A stretch of 64,000 nt of DNA from the NCBI GenBank assembly GCA_964514385.1, contig CAZEQJ010000006.1:62001-126000 (forward strand). The letters run 5' to 3'. Both the position numbers and the translations under genes were made by a program. Source of the DNA: CAZEQJ01 sp964514385 (lineage in GTDB: Bacteria; Bacteroidota; Bacteroidia; Cytophagales; Cyclobacteriaceae). Positions 18,701 to 27,968 of the stretch are shown one piece after another (within the stretch, counting starts at the first letter, position 1; each line of letters begins with the position of its first letter). The notes below the pieces were generated by a model. That model saw nothing but the letters and a program-made list of their open reading frames with translations, had not been told where the DNA came from and ran no database searches.

Positions 18701-19826
18701 GAACCTTGTCATAGAATGCCGGGACACCGGACCGGGAATAAATGAACAAGACATCCACAAAATTTTTAACAGATTTTATCAGGGAAAAGCTGAAAATCAA
18801 AATGTATCTGTTGGAAATGGCATTGGTCTCCACCTGACAAAATCTATTATTGAGTTGCACGCAGGGTCGATCTCAGTATACAATAACAATGAAGGGCCCG
18901 GTTGTACTTTTACAATAAAGATTCCGATCGGTAAAGATCATATCAAAGAGGAGGAGTTACTGGAGGTTTCGACAAAACCAAAAATTACAACTGTAGATAT
19001 CTCCCTGGCCAACTGGGTTGAAAGCTTTGAACTTGAACTAAAGAAGCCACGCCACAAACAAAAAATACTGGTGGTTGACGATGACGGAGAAATGAAAAGG
19101 TTTATTACGCAGGAGCTATCGGGAGATTACCAAATATTCGCTTGTGATAATGCAAAAGAAGCTTATAACAATACTCTGCTCAATGAATTTGATCTTGTAA
19201 TCAGCGATGTTGTAATGCCGGAGATGGATGGAATTACGCTGTGCAAGAAGATGAAGCAAAACATTAACATCAATCATATTCCCGTAATACTTCTTACAGC
19301 ACTTTCAGAAGAAAATAACCAGCTGGAAGCTTTGGGTGTCGGGGCTGATGCTTACATCACAAAGCCTTTTAACATTGAGGTGCTGAAAAAAACTGCAGAA
19401 AGCTTACTCAAAAACAGGCACCTTCTTAAAAATAATTTTACAGGAAATCAGCAGATGATAGGTGATCAGTTAGAGGATGTTGAACTTATATCTGCTGATC
19501 AGGAGTTTATCGAGAAGATAACAAAATATATAGACTCCAACATGAACAACCCAGACCTTAATGTGGAATTGATGGCACGAGAAATTGGCATGAGCAGAGT
19601 ACACTTACACCGGAAACTTAAGGAGTTAACCAATCAGTCTGCAGGTCATTTTATAAAAAATATACGACTACAAAAGGCCGGCAAATTGCTTTCTTCTAAA
19701 AAAGTAAATATTGCCGATGTGGCCTATGCAATCGGCTTCTCAAACCCGTCAAAGTTTTCCGCTAGCTTCAAAGCATTTTATGGAATGTCGCCTAAGCAAT
19801 ACATGGAAATATATGGAAAGCATTAA
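15792..19826 (+). CDS. Hybrid two-component system regulator (HTCS)
   Basis: A 1344-residue one-protein signalling system of the Bacteroidota. A signal peptide is followed by a periplasmic sensor of Reg_prop propeller repeats (about 25-680, WIAT/WVGT-type blades), a Y_Y_Y domain (about 690-770), one transmembrane helix (about 778-800), HisKA with phospho-accepting H834 (IAHEIKTPL), HATPase (N box QNILSNALKF, DTGPGI, GNGIGLHL), a receiver (VVDDD, phospho-acceptor D1139 in ISDVVMPEMDG, TKPF Lys) and a C-terminal AraC-type double HTH (about 1250-1340). All catalytic residues look intact. HTCS proteins bind glycan fragments in the periplasm and activate utilisation loci. Unusually, its direct partners are haloperoxidase and FG-GAP genes, but the xylan-type locus lies only one gene away on the opposite strand. 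Confidence 0.93.
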   Translation: MRLGWIICVFGLIISDGAQAQRARMFTTDNELANSLILDIHKDRYGLVWIATESGINQYDGARFKVFSKKRDSLLSNSVHLIFEDKRGNLFFGFHNGLQVYKRAEGTFETIPLILESGSVSSAHVLTMVETKDGRILVGTSGHGIFEIKKTLGKTKGFQDSSLVPSFLIFKLYEDSKNNLWIATQDKGLYKKSPVSGLSQYCDFKTEVGIDVSDFSEDLDGNLFIGTFNHGLYKYDFEKEKLNSVADKLHTSIIQDIELSLEGMLLIGTDGNGLKQFDPATNQITNLNFSISNFDFTKSKIHVVKADNDGNYWLGLFQKGVAVIPSKLNGFKYIGYQSSEYNSIGTNYIVSLYKDNQGILWAGTDSDGIYKINYFENNITHIQNTQDNNLPLTAMCIAEDGNRNIWVGSYLEGLLKYDREKNQLTKTNLLLNKQGNTVNSIFDLIVDEVGNLWIATMGNGIYYYDQQSQVVMNFDNAANPFQPNDAFSSLHNSWVNSLCLTKDKVLLIGTMDGLSGFDLIRREFIDLNTRYPQFRGQIINDIHEDEDENIWVGTASGLVKIDNNTDSLFIYNTLNGLPNDIVCAIESDIENNIWVSTNYGMAKLSKDQQEFLSYFYNDGIQGNEFGKRTSFYDNETLFFGGINGITFFRPKEIEEVKDTVDIGISGFFIDNQEVYKGLKSGKYQITNSFLMNTDTFHLAHFDNSFEISLTSFEYLNPERIKYLYSMNDEEWEEMPQGQHMLALNNLEPGTYGIKIKAKDLSSYSKEKTITVIIHRPWYQRIWAIMLFVSVSLMIIGIIGYLIRQRYLARKEMREHLHLEQINEAKLEFFTNIAHEIKTPLTLILNPLNKLDQTDQDTVRKRTYAIIRRNTERLLHLVNQLMDLRKIDRGKFALAFQPSSIIDLIYEAQDLFEESINSKHIDFKVRHTDDLSDVWLDPRYFDKVIQNILSNALKFTPDGGSIAFDVYKKEKNLVIECRDTGPGINEQDIHKIFNRFYQGKAENQNVSVGNGIGLHLTKSIIELHAGSISVYNNNEGPGCTFTIKIPIGKDHIKEEELLEVSTKPKITTVDISLANWVESFELELKKPRHKQKILVVDDDGEMKRFITQELSGDYQIFACDNAKEAYNNTLLNEFDLVISDVVMPEMDGITLCKKMKQNININHIPVILLTALSEENNQLEALGVGADAYITKPFNIEVLKKTAESLLKNRHLLKNNFTGNQQMIGDQLEDVELISADQEFIEKITKYIDSNMNNPDLNVELMAREIGMSRVHLHRKLKELTNQSAGHFIKNIRLQKAGKLLSSKKVNIADVAYAIGFSNPSKFSASFKAFYGMSPKQYMEIYGKH

Positions 19827-19868
19827 CAGTTTTGTCTTGGTTAAATAAATAGAAATAAGACATTTTGA

Positions 19869-22181
19869 ATGAAAACACATCGTTTATCTGCTGCTGTCGC
19901 CTTCATCCTGATGATGACCTATGCTTATGGCCAAACTACCTTTGAAGACATAACATCAGATCTTAATTTACCGGACTTAAAGGCAGATGATCCTTGGGGT
20001 AGCGGTGTTTCTGCTGCGGATTACGACGATGACGGTGACATTGATATTTTTTTAACTACGGCAGCCAATAGCCCTAACCTGCTTTTAACCAATATTGGAA
20101 ATGGATTTTACTCAAAAACAGTTTTCGAAAAAAACTGGAATAGCATTGCCTCACTTTGGCTGGATTACAATGGTGATCACAAATTAGACCTGCTGGTAGC
20201 CGGAAATTGCCCTTACGGCGCCACGGGGTGCAATACAGGTTCGTATTGGATTCTTTATGAGCAAAAAACCGGAAACACCTTCGAGGATGTAACAGAGAAG
20301 GCTGGATTGTCTCAGATAAGCGGGCTAACTGTAGAACATTTGGGAGGATTATCTGCCGGAGATATTAATCTTGATGGATATGTTGATATAGTAATGGCAT
20401 ACTGGACAGGTCCTGTTCTGATTTTTATGAATAATCGGGATGGTACATTTGATAACAAATCCGACATGATCAATTCAGGAGGATTTGGGCCTTTCTGGCA
20501 ACCTATAATATTTGATCTTGACGGTGATGGCTGGCCAGAGATTTATTTAACGGAAGAATTTCAAAATAAAAACCAATTATGGAAACATAATGGTGATATG
20601 AATTTTAAGGATATAGCCCCTGAAGTCGGTTTGGACAGCGATTGTGATGATATGGGCGTCACATTAGGAGATGTGGATAACGATGGGGACCTGGACATTT
20701 ACATTACATGCAGAGAGTACGATGAATTATATAGCCCTCTATTTATTAATAATGGGTTTTTGTTTGAGGAAAAGGCTGTCATAAAGGGTGTATCTGAAAG
20801 TGGTTGGGCCTGGGGAGCCACCTTTTTTGAAGTGAACAATGATGGCTTCCAGGATCTTGCAGTCACCAATGGAGTATTAGGTGTGGCAGAAACAGATCAG
20901 TCAAAATTATGGATTAATCTGGGAAACGGATCCTTTAATGATGTTTCTCAGGCAACCAACTTCAATGATCAGTTAAGAGCATCTGCGCTTATTGCCCTGG
21001 ATATGGACCGTGATGGTGATCAGGATCTGATACAGTCAGTTAAACCTGAAAATGGAAATAATGCCCCCGCCTTCCGTTTTCTTAGAAACAGGCTGGAACA
21101 AAATAATAAAGGAAACTTTATTGTGATAAAGCCCAGAATGAAAGGCCAGAATCATTGGGCAATTGGTGCCTATGTAAAGATTACATATGATAATACAGCA
21201 CAAATACGCCCCATTACAGCTGGCATTAGCTATTTTGGTCAGGAACCAGCAGAAGCATTCTTCGGTCTGGGCAATACAGATATAATAGATGAAATAGAAA
21301 TCATCTGGCCAGGTGGGAGTACCACTATTTTATCCGGCGTACCCGCCAATCAGGTACTGACTGTAACGGATGATGGTGTTTCCCACCCACCATTTATTAC
21401 ACAAACAACGTACGCTGATCAGGGGAGTATAAATTTATTCTGGACGCATACAAATACCGCATCAGGTTTCACTTTGGAGTACTCGGAGGATTCATTGTTT
21501 AATACTTTCAATACTATAAATATTGAAGGGACAAGAAGAAATTATACACTACAGGGCCTGCTGCCTTCAGAGAAATATTTTATTAGAATGAAATCATTAT
21601 CAGGTGTCAGTTCCTCCAACCCTGGAAATATTGTATCATTCTTCGCTCCGGAAGCAAGCTTATTGCAGCCGGAAAACTTACAATTTTCCTTTATGAATTC
21701 TTCAGCAGTTAATTTAACCTGGGAAGACAATGCCGTGAACGAAACCGGTTATCTTATTGAAAGATCCTTTTCTAATGATTTCAGTAACCCGTTTATCACA
21801 CGACTTGACCCGGACGAGACTCAGCATCTTGCTGAAAATCTTCAGCCAGGGTTCAACTATTTCTTCAGAGTGAAAGCTTTTACTACTCACTGGACATCGC
21901 CATATTCAAATCAGATCAGGGTATTTATCCAACCAGTGATAAATGACATTAATTCGGAAAGCCCGGTTCATGTTTACCCTAATCCTTCCGATGAAACTAT
22001 CTATATTGCTTCAAAGGCTATCCCTTATGAAATAATAGTAACCGATATTAGCGGTAAAACTATCTTAAATCTATATTCAGAAAATCGCGAGATCTCTTTC
22101 AGCCTGGCTAAAGGCACATATATCATACAGATTTATGATAATAACCGAACAGTTACGTATGAAAAGATTCTGATAAAATAG
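19869..22181 (+). CDS. FG-GAP/ASPIC-UnbV secreted protein with FnIII and T9SS domains
   Basis: A 770-residue paralogue of the protein at 11499. Signal peptide about 1-21 (ending TYAYGQ), then FG-GAP propeller repeats with acidic loops (DYDDDGDIDIF, DINLDGYVDIV, DLDGDGWPEIY, DVDNDGDLDIY, DMDRDGDQDLI), and an ASPIC/UnbV segment (TAGISYFGQEPAEAFFGLG, near 453-472). Two fibronectin type III-like domains follow (about 520-690, NLTWEDNAVNETGYLIERS), then a C-terminal T9SS type A sorting domain (VYPNPSDETIYI onward). It starts 42 bp after the HTCS stop and is the last gene of this + strand unit. It converges with the GH10 gene on the other strand, the stop codons being separated by 3 nt. Probably extracellular; binding partner unknown. 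Confidence 0.78.
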   Translation: MKTHRLSAAVAFILMMTYAYGQTTFEDITSDLNLPDLKADDPWGSGVSAADYDDDGDIDIFLTTAANSPNLLLTNIGNGFYSKTVFEKNWNSIASLWLDYNGDHKLDLLVAGNCPYGATGCNTGSYWILYEQKTGNTFEDVTEKAGLSQISGLTVEHLGGLSAGDINLDGYVDIVMAYWTGPVLIFMNNRDGTFDNKSDMINSGGFGPFWQPIIFDLDGDGWPEIYLTEEFQNKNQLWKHNGDMNFKDIAPEVGLDSDCDDMGVTLGDVDNDGDLDIYITCREYDELYSPLFINNGFLFEEKAVIKGVSESGWAWGATFFEVNNDGFQDLAVTNGVLGVAETDQSKLWINLGNGSFNDVSQATNFNDQLRASALIALDMDRDGDQDLIQSVKPENGNNAPAFRFLRNRLEQNNKGNFIVIKPRMKGQNHWAIGAYVKITYDNTAQIRPITAGISYFGQEPAEAFFGLGNTDIIDEIEIIWPGGSTTILSGVPANQVLTVTDDGVSHPPFITQTTYADQGSINLFWTHTNTASGFTLEYSEDSLFNTFNTINIEGTRRNYTLQGLLPSEKYFIRMKSLSGVSSSNPGNIVSFFAPEASLLQPENLQFSFMNSSAVNLTWEDNAVNETGYLIERSFSNDFSNPFITRLDPDETQHLAENLQPGFNYFFRVKAFTTHWTSPYSNQIRVFIQPVINDINSESPVHVYPNPSDETIYIASKAIPYEIIVTDISGKTILNLYSENREISFSLAKGTYIIQIYDNNRTVTYEKILIK

Positions 22182-22184
22182 AGA

Positions 22185-24314
22185 TTACTCCACCACCAGA
22201 ATGGTTTCCCGTTTGACATATCCCTGAATCACTGTTTCTAATATGTACGTTCCCGGTGCTTTAATATTTATGCTTATATCCTGCATATTACCATGACTGG
22301 CTATGCTATGTATTGCCCGGCCATTTAAGTCATATACATAAATGCTTTCGATATCCTGTTCCGCTTTGATATGGATATAATCTTTTGCAGGGTTCGGGAA
22401 AACATGCAACTCAAACGGGAATTCAAGAGCCAGCACTTCATCCACCATAATATTTACTTCAGCTGAGGCTGTATGAAATCCATCGTTTACTTCAATCGTA
22501 AGGCTAATTTTTGGCATATTTTCCGGATCCAGCAGAAATGGATTCGTTAGGACCACCCCCCCTGTAAGTTCATTGATTGCAATGGAAGGGTGACTGCCTC
22601 CTATGATCCTGTATCTAAGCGGCATGCCTTCTGGATCTGATGCCTGAACTGCTCCAATGAACGTACCGCCTCTTGCGCTGGCTGCAATACGGAATGACTG
22701 AGATTGAATAAATGGAGGCTCATTAGAGGTGGCATCGTATTGCACTTCTGTAATACCATACGCCGGGGCGATGCCTCCGTTTGATCCTTTTAAAGTTCCC
22801 GGAAAATAGGATATCGTGATATAATCTGACGGAAAGACGTCTGTGTTAAAATCCAGTACTATGATACTGTCATTGTCTTCTTTGCTATATGCCTCAGAAA
22901 TTGCAATGCCCGCATCTTTAAATAACCTGAAATTATATTTGTTTATAGATTCCGGATCAACTGGAAGATCATAGACTAACTCAATCCGATTGAATGTGAT
23001 CAAATTTGCCTGGAGTAATTCGGGACCTTTAATCATTACATTGTCCTCATATAAAACAACCTCCTGACCCTCATTTTCTTTCAAAAGCTGAATAGTAAAT
23101 ACCTTGACTGTGTCGCCGAAATTCACTTCTATTTCGTAATCACCATAAAAGGCATCAAATTGTAATGCACCCAACTCCGACATTGTCGTGTCAAGCCTGG
23201 TCGACCACAATTGCTGCGTGTAATACAATAAGGTATCAGCAGCGAGTTTAGGGGTAAGATCCTCCCTAAAATAACCTGTATTTTCACGCCATGCCCCGTT
23301 ATCACTGAGAGCCCAGCTTACCATACCATTCATAGAGGGGTGGGAAAACGCGATGGTTGCTACCTTTATAAAATCTGCAGCCTGTTCGGCTTCTGAAAGG
23401 TTTCCCCCGTAATCAAATTCTGTAAATTTGATTGGTACATTAAATTCAGAAAGTGTTTCAACTGCATGAACGATATCATTTATATTCGGCCGACAACAAT
23501 CCCAGAAGTGAGCCTGTATACCTATACCGGATAATGGACCTCCATTGTCAATGATTTGCTGAATTAATGCATGATATTCATCCAGATCGCCCCATCCGAA
23601 TTCAACATTATATTCATTTACAAAAAGCTTTGCATCAGGATCTGCCTCCTTTGCCCACTGAAAACATTTCCAGTTCATAGAATCTCCCACAAGTGACTGA
23701 AGGTAAGTCGCATGAACGGGCTCATTAATTACGTCATATTCAAAAACACGACCTTTGTATCGTGTCAATTCTCGCTTTATTCGCTCTTCGCAAGCATCCA
23801 ACATTGCTTCTGGAGTAGGTAGATCTTTGACCCATCGAGGTGTTGGATGATCATCCTCATAGGTTGTACCTCCCCATAGCAAGGTATGCGCCCGTAACTC
23901 CCACCCTACATTTTCTGCCCAGTTTAATGCATTTTCAAAAGCCTCATAGGTCAGATTATTTTGTTGTGCCTGAATCCCGCTCCATTTAAACGAGTTTCCT
24001 GATACTCCGTAGTTAAAATACTTATACATAGCTGCTTTACGCCATTGGGTTTCAGTAGGTATCTCGGTCTGAATTTCTCCTTCGTAAAAATCAAATGCGA
24101 TACCCCATTCGAAATCGTGTTTTTTAAGTTCGATCTTTACATCCCCATGATAAGGGTTTCCATTTTTATCAAAAATCATTAAATCGAATGAGCCCTTTCT
24201 TATGGAGTCGATACGCTCATTCGCCTGTTGATACCAGGTCGAATAATCCTGTGCCATTACCTGGCATAAGGGAAATAATATTATCAGGAATGTTAGGGTA
24301 TATCTTTTCATCAT
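22185..24314 (-). CDS. GH10 endo-1,4-beta-xylanase with Ig/cadherin-like and T9SS domains
   Basis: A 709-residue protein. Signal peptide about 1-21 (ending VMAQ). The GH10 barrel (about 35-375) carries the acid/base Glu in YDVINEPVH (E198), the nucleophile in IKFTEFD (E299), and the AHTLLWGG signature. A region of Ig/cadherin-like beta-sandwiches follows (about 385-625), then a T9SS type A sorting domain from FPNPAKDYIHI to the end. It should cut the xylan backbone outside the cell, either released or bound to the outer membrane, whereas the other GH10 in this operon is a lipoprotein. It is the last gene of the SusCD operon, 14 bp after the GH95 gene. Its stop lies 3 nt from that of a convergent gene, with no terminator between them. 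Confidence 0.92.
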   Translation of the reverse strand: MMKRYTLTFLIILFPLCQVMAQDYSTWYQQANERIDSIRKGSFDLMIFDKNGNPYHGDVKIELKKHDFEWGIAFDFYEGEIQTEIPTETQWRKAAMYKYFNYGVSGNSFKWSGIQAQQNNLTYEAFENALNWAENVGWELRAHTLLWGGTTYEDDHPTPRWVKDLPTPEAMLDACEERIKRELTRYKGRVFEYDVINEPVHATYLQSLVGDSMNWKCFQWAKEADPDAKLFVNEYNVEFGWGDLDEYHALIQQIIDNGGPLSGIGIQAHFWDCCRPNINDIVHAVETLSEFNVPIKFTEFDYGGNLSEAEQAADFIKVATIAFSHPSMNGMVSWALSDNGAWRENTGYFREDLTPKLAADTLLYYTQQLWSTRLDTTMSELGALQFDAFYGDYEIEVNFGDTVKVFTIQLLKENEGQEVVLYEDNVMIKGPELLQANLITFNRIELVYDLPVDPESINKYNFRLFKDAGIAISEAYSKEDNDSIIVLDFNTDVFPSDYITISYFPGTLKGSNGGIAPAYGITEVQYDATSNEPPFIQSQSFRIAASARGGTFIGAVQASDPEGMPLRYRIIGGSHPSIAINELTGGVVLTNPFLLDPENMPKISLTIEVNDGFHTASAEVNIMVDEVLALEFPFELHVFPNPAKDYIHIKAEQDIESIYVYDLNGRAIHSIASHGNMQDISINIKAPGTYILETVIQGYVKRETILVVE

Positions 24315-24328
24315 AATTATAATCGTTT

Positions 24329-26788
24329 CTATTTCATTTCAATTATATAGGTCTCGCCTGGTTGTGTTGGAAGATCAAACTCATAAGCCGGTGATAAATC
24401 CGCAATTATAAGATTTGCCTCTGGCGAGATAACGGGTGTCTTTATCTCAGACTGCTGATAAAACTGGTTTGGGTTTTCACCCTCAGCGACCTTTAACATT
24501 TGGGAATTTAGTTCACAATTAGCTCTTATTCTGCAATTTCCTCCAAGAGATGAATAGATTTCTATGCGTGCTGGCTTATGATCCTTCCATTCTATATCTA
24601 CTTCAAAACCACCTCGCGCTTTTAATCCTGTTATCCGGCCACTAGGCCAGGCGTCAGGCAGAGAAGGCAATATGTGTATAGCGCCATTATGGCTTTGTAA
24701 CAACATTTCAGCTATGCCTGCAGTACATCCAAAGTTACCATCTATCTGAAAAGGAGGATGCGCATCAAAAAGATTAGGATAGGTGCCTCCGCTTTCTCCT
24801 CCTGAAGTTGAGGTAGCAGGGGTAAGCTGATCAGAAATAAGTTTTAATGCTCTGTTTCCGTCCAATAATCTGGCCCACAAATTGACCTTCCAGCCCATAG
24901 ACCAACCTGTAGATGCGTCACCTCTTGCCTCAAGTGAGTTTTTAACCGCCTGAAAAAGTTCAGGATGCCGGTAGGGTGATATCTGATTCGATGGCATCAA
25001 CCCATATAAATGCGATACATGTCGGTGCTTGTCATCTTGCCGGTCCCAATCGGGGAGCCATTCCTGCAGTTGACCCCATCGTCCTATTTGCATAGGGGGC
25101 AACTGGTCTCGTAAATACCTGAGACTGTCAGCCAGCTCCTTATCAATATTTAGCACCTCTGAGGCATTTATCAGGTTAGAAAAAACATCAAAAACAATTT
25201 GGTTGTCCATGGTGGTTCCCGCAGCAATGCTTGTGCCTCCGATATGTCCATTTTCCGGTGAAATGGAAGGCGATACAACCATCCAGTCACTATTTGGAAT
25301 TTGCACCAGCACATCCTTGTAAAACAGTGCCGCACCTTTCAAAACAGAGTAATACTCTTTTAAAAAATCTTTATCCCCTGAAAAAAGGTAATGTTGCCAT
25401 AGGTGTTGACTTAGCCAGCCGCCACCGTTTGGCCATAAGCCCCAAAAAGAGCCATCGATAACACCTGTGACCCTCCAGATATCCGTATTGTGGTGTGCAT
25501 TCCATCCACGTGCACCATACATTTTAGAGGCAGATTCTTGCCCTGTTTCGGATAAATCTTTAATGAGATGAAATAAAGGTTCATGCATTTCCGGCAGATT
25601 AGTGATTTCTGCCGGCCAGTAATTCATTTCTGTGTTAATGTTTATTGTATACTTGCTGTCCCACGGCGGGTATAAGCGATTATTCCAGATGCCTTGCAAG
25701 TTGGCCGGCTGCGTGCCAGGCATAGAGCTTGAAATAAGCAGGTATCTCCCAAACTGAAAATATAATGGCACTAACGAAAGGTCATTTTCTGTGAATTGTT
25801 CAACTCTGATATCCGTTGGGAGGGATAGCGAATCTGAAGCTAAAAGGTCAAAATCAACCCTTTGAAAATAGGATTGATATATCCTAACATGCTCTTTACG
25901 TAATTCTGCTGTTTTTTTTGCTGAAGCAGCTTGTAGCAAGGTGGTGCATCTCTGAAACTCATCTCCTGAAATATCCTTATAATCCACAAAATTAGTACCG
26001 ATGGAAACCAGAATGGTGACTTCGGATGCACCTTCAATCATTATCTCATTCCCATCAGCGCGCATCTCTCCTTCCGTTATAATGGGCTTTGCAATGCCGT
26101 AAAAATTGATTTTACCTTTTTTGGTTTCAAGGTCAGAAGAGTGCCCGGCTAAATGAAGTTGATTATTTTGGACATTTATTTCAGCATCCCTGTGAAATGC
26201 AGATAACGATAATGCAACTGATATGGCATTTTGTTTACTCGCTGTAAGGTGGATAACAATAATATCGTCCCTAAACGAAGAAAATACTTCACGCCGGTAT
26301 CTGACATTGTTTTGGGTATACTCAACAGTTGCAATAGCCTCTTCAATGTTCAATTCCCTTCGATAATCAGAAATTTCGCCTTTTATCAGATTATTCATGA
26401 TCAGTCTCCCAAAAGGCTGATATGCCATACCATGATTTACTCCGTTGACGGGTGACTCAAACAAGTATTTATCGGCTAACTGATGCGCTTCCCTGTATCT
26501 CCCCTTAAAAATCTCATCATTTATCTCATCAATATAGCCTAAAAATGCTGGAGCTACATTATTTCCAGGCTCCCCTGTCCAGATTGTCTCTTCATTCAGT
26601 TGAATTACTTCATCTTCAACTCCTCCATATACCATGGCTCCTAATCTGCCATTTCCAAGAGGGAGTGCTTCTTCCCAGGTTTTGGCAGGCTGGTCATACC
26701 ATAATACGAATCTATCTTTGCTACTATTTTGATGAGCGCAGCCACAGATGAAAATGGCGCTGAATAAAATGGAAAATATTTTTTCCAT
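24329..26788 (-). CDS. GH95 alpha-L-fucosidase/alpha-L-galactosidase lipoprotein
   Basis: An 819-residue lipoprotein (leader ending ICGC, lipidated C17) with the full GH95 layout: N-terminal beta-sandwich (LWYDQPAKTWEEALPLGNGRLGAM), linker, and an (alpha/alpha)6 barrel with the family signatures NINTEMNYWPAEITNL, WNAHHNTDIWR and WLSQHLWQHYLFSGD. The family inverts alpha-1,2-L-fucosides; some members inside xylan loci instead remove the related L-galactose from the side chains of complex glucuronoarabinoxylans. In a GH10/GH43 setting the L-galactosidase role is attractive, but key residues cannot decide it by eye. It lies between two GH10 genes, 38 bp downstream of the first. Confidence 0.9.
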   Translation of the reverse strand: MEKIFSILFSAIFICGCAHQNSSKDRFVLWYDQPAKTWEEALPLGNGRLGAMVYGGVEDEVIQLNEETIWTGEPGNNVAPAFLGYIDEINDEIFKGRYREAHQLADKYLFESPVNGVNHGMAYQPFGRLIMNNLIKGEISDYRRELNIEEAIATVEYTQNNVRYRREVFSSFRDDIIVIHLTASKQNAISVALSLSAFHRDAEINVQNNQLHLAGHSSDLETKKGKINFYGIAKPIITEGEMRADGNEIMIEGASEVTILVSIGTNFVDYKDISGDEFQRCTTLLQAASAKKTAELRKEHVRIYQSYFQRVDFDLLASDSLSLPTDIRVEQFTENDLSLVPLYFQFGRYLLISSSMPGTQPANLQGIWNNRLYPPWDSKYTININTEMNYWPAEITNLPEMHEPLFHLIKDLSETGQESASKMYGARGWNAHHNTDIWRVTGVIDGSFWGLWPNGGGWLSQHLWQHYLFSGDKDFLKEYYSVLKGAALFYKDVLVQIPNSDWMVVSPSISPENGHIGGTSIAAGTTMDNQIVFDVFSNLINASEVLNIDKELADSLRYLRDQLPPMQIGRWGQLQEWLPDWDRQDDKHRHVSHLYGLMPSNQISPYRHPELFQAVKNSLEARGDASTGWSMGWKVNLWARLLDGNRALKLISDQLTPATSTSGGESGGTYPNLFDAHPPFQIDGNFGCTAGIAEMLLQSHNGAIHILPSLPDAWPSGRITGLKARGGFEVDIEWKDHKPARIEIYSSLGGNCRIRANCELNSQMLKVAEGENPNQFYQQSEIKTPVISPEANLIIADLSPAYEFDLPTQPGETYIIEMK

Positions 26789-26827
26789 TGATTACGACTT
26801 AATTTTTATTGGTAAGTTGGACGAGAA

Positions 26828-27967
26828 TTATTCTCCTCCCCCTTTAAAATACTTTATGATTTCGGCTACAATAGGTTTGGGTTGATTTTGGCGATCGAAT
26901 AGCAATGGGTAGTCCGTTCGCCCGGGCACAGGCCAGTTATTCTTCCATGAATTTCCATCGTTTACACCCCACAAGGTCACTCTCTCAATTTTATCTGCAT
27001 GCTTGTCGAATAGCTTAAAGAATTCCATATATCTTTCAGTATAGCGTTCACTCACTGAATCAGGAAGTCCTTCACTATACGGATTAAGATAAGCCTGATA
27101 ATCAAAATTTTCAGAAATCTCAGCACCCATATTTCTTCTGGGGAATGGCAGCACACTCATATCCAGTTCAGTAATAGAAACCTGGACACCTAAATCAGAA
27201 TATGCAAGGATACTTTTTTCAAACTCTTCAATTGATGGCCCATCCATTCCTATATGGCCCTGCATGCCAATTCCATCAATTTTAACACCGTCTGACTGAA
27301 GAGACTTGACCATATTTATAACGCCTTCCCTTTTGCGTGGATTTGTCATAGAGTAATCATTGTAATACAACTTTGCATCCGGGTCAGCTTCTTGTGCAAA
27401 CTGAAATGCTAACTTGATGAAGTCTTCGCCAATAATTTTATAAAATCTGCTCTGTCTGAACGATCCGTCACCTTCGATTGCTTCGTTTACAACATCCCAG
27501 GAGTGAACACGGCCTTTGTACCGTGATACCACTGTTGTGATGTGATTTTTCATTCTCTCTATCATCACCTCGCGTGACACATCATTCCCTGCACTATCTG
27601 TAAAAAACCAGCGGGGAGTCTGAGAATGCCAGATTAAGGTATGCCCGTGAATATGCATGCCATTTTCTTCTCCGAATGCAACAAATTCGTCCGCAATACT
27701 GAAGTTAAAATTATTTTCGCTCGGTTGTAAGCCTTCACTTTTCATAATGTTTTCAGCAACGATAGAATTAAAATGATGCTTTACTACCCCAATTGTTGCT
27801 GAATCATTACCGCGGATTTGTCCGGCATTTAATGCTGTACCTATAAGGAACTTATCTCCGATAGCATCCTGAAGTGTCGGTTCTTTATGATCACTTACAA
27901 GTGAGCATTGAAATAGTACTGTTATTAACAGTAAATAACTTAGTAATGTCTGCGATCTATATTTCAT
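26828..27967 (-). CDS. GH10 endo-1,4-beta-xylanase, lipoprotein
   Basis: About 379 residues. I chose the ATG at 27967: a possible TTG three codons upstream (27976) would overlap the preceding gene, while the ATG follows its stop with a 1-nt gap. The lipobox is LFQC, about 21 residues from that Met. The single GH10 barrel has HIHGHTLIWHSQTP, acid/base Glu in SWDVVNEAIEG and nucleophile Glu in VSITELDMS (E165 and E270 if numbered from the TTG). There are no accessory domains. As a lipoprotein without sorting domain it may sit on the cell surface or face the periplasm, cutting xylan or imported xylo-oligosaccharides. Neighbours are GH43 upstream and GH95 downstream. Confidence 0.93.
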   Translation of the reverse strand: MKYRSQTLLSYLLLITVLFQCSLVSDHKEPTLQDAIGDKFLIGTALNAGQIRGNDSATIGVVKHHFNSIVAENIMKSEGLQPSENNFNFSIADEFVAFGEENGMHIHGHTLIWHSQTPRWFFTDSAGNDVSREVMIERMKNHITTVVSRYKGRVHSWDVVNEAIEGDGSFRQSRFYKIIGEDFIKLAFQFAQEADPDAKLYYNDYSMTNPRKREGVINMVKSLQSDGVKIDGIGMQGHIGMDGPSIEEFEKSILAYSDLGVQVSITELDMSVLPFPRRNMGAEISENFDYQAYLNPYSEGLPDSVSERYTERYMEFFKLFDKHADKIERVTLWGVNDGNSWKNNWPVPGRTDYPLLFDRQNQPKPIVAEIIKYFKGGGE

Positions 27968-27968
27968 T

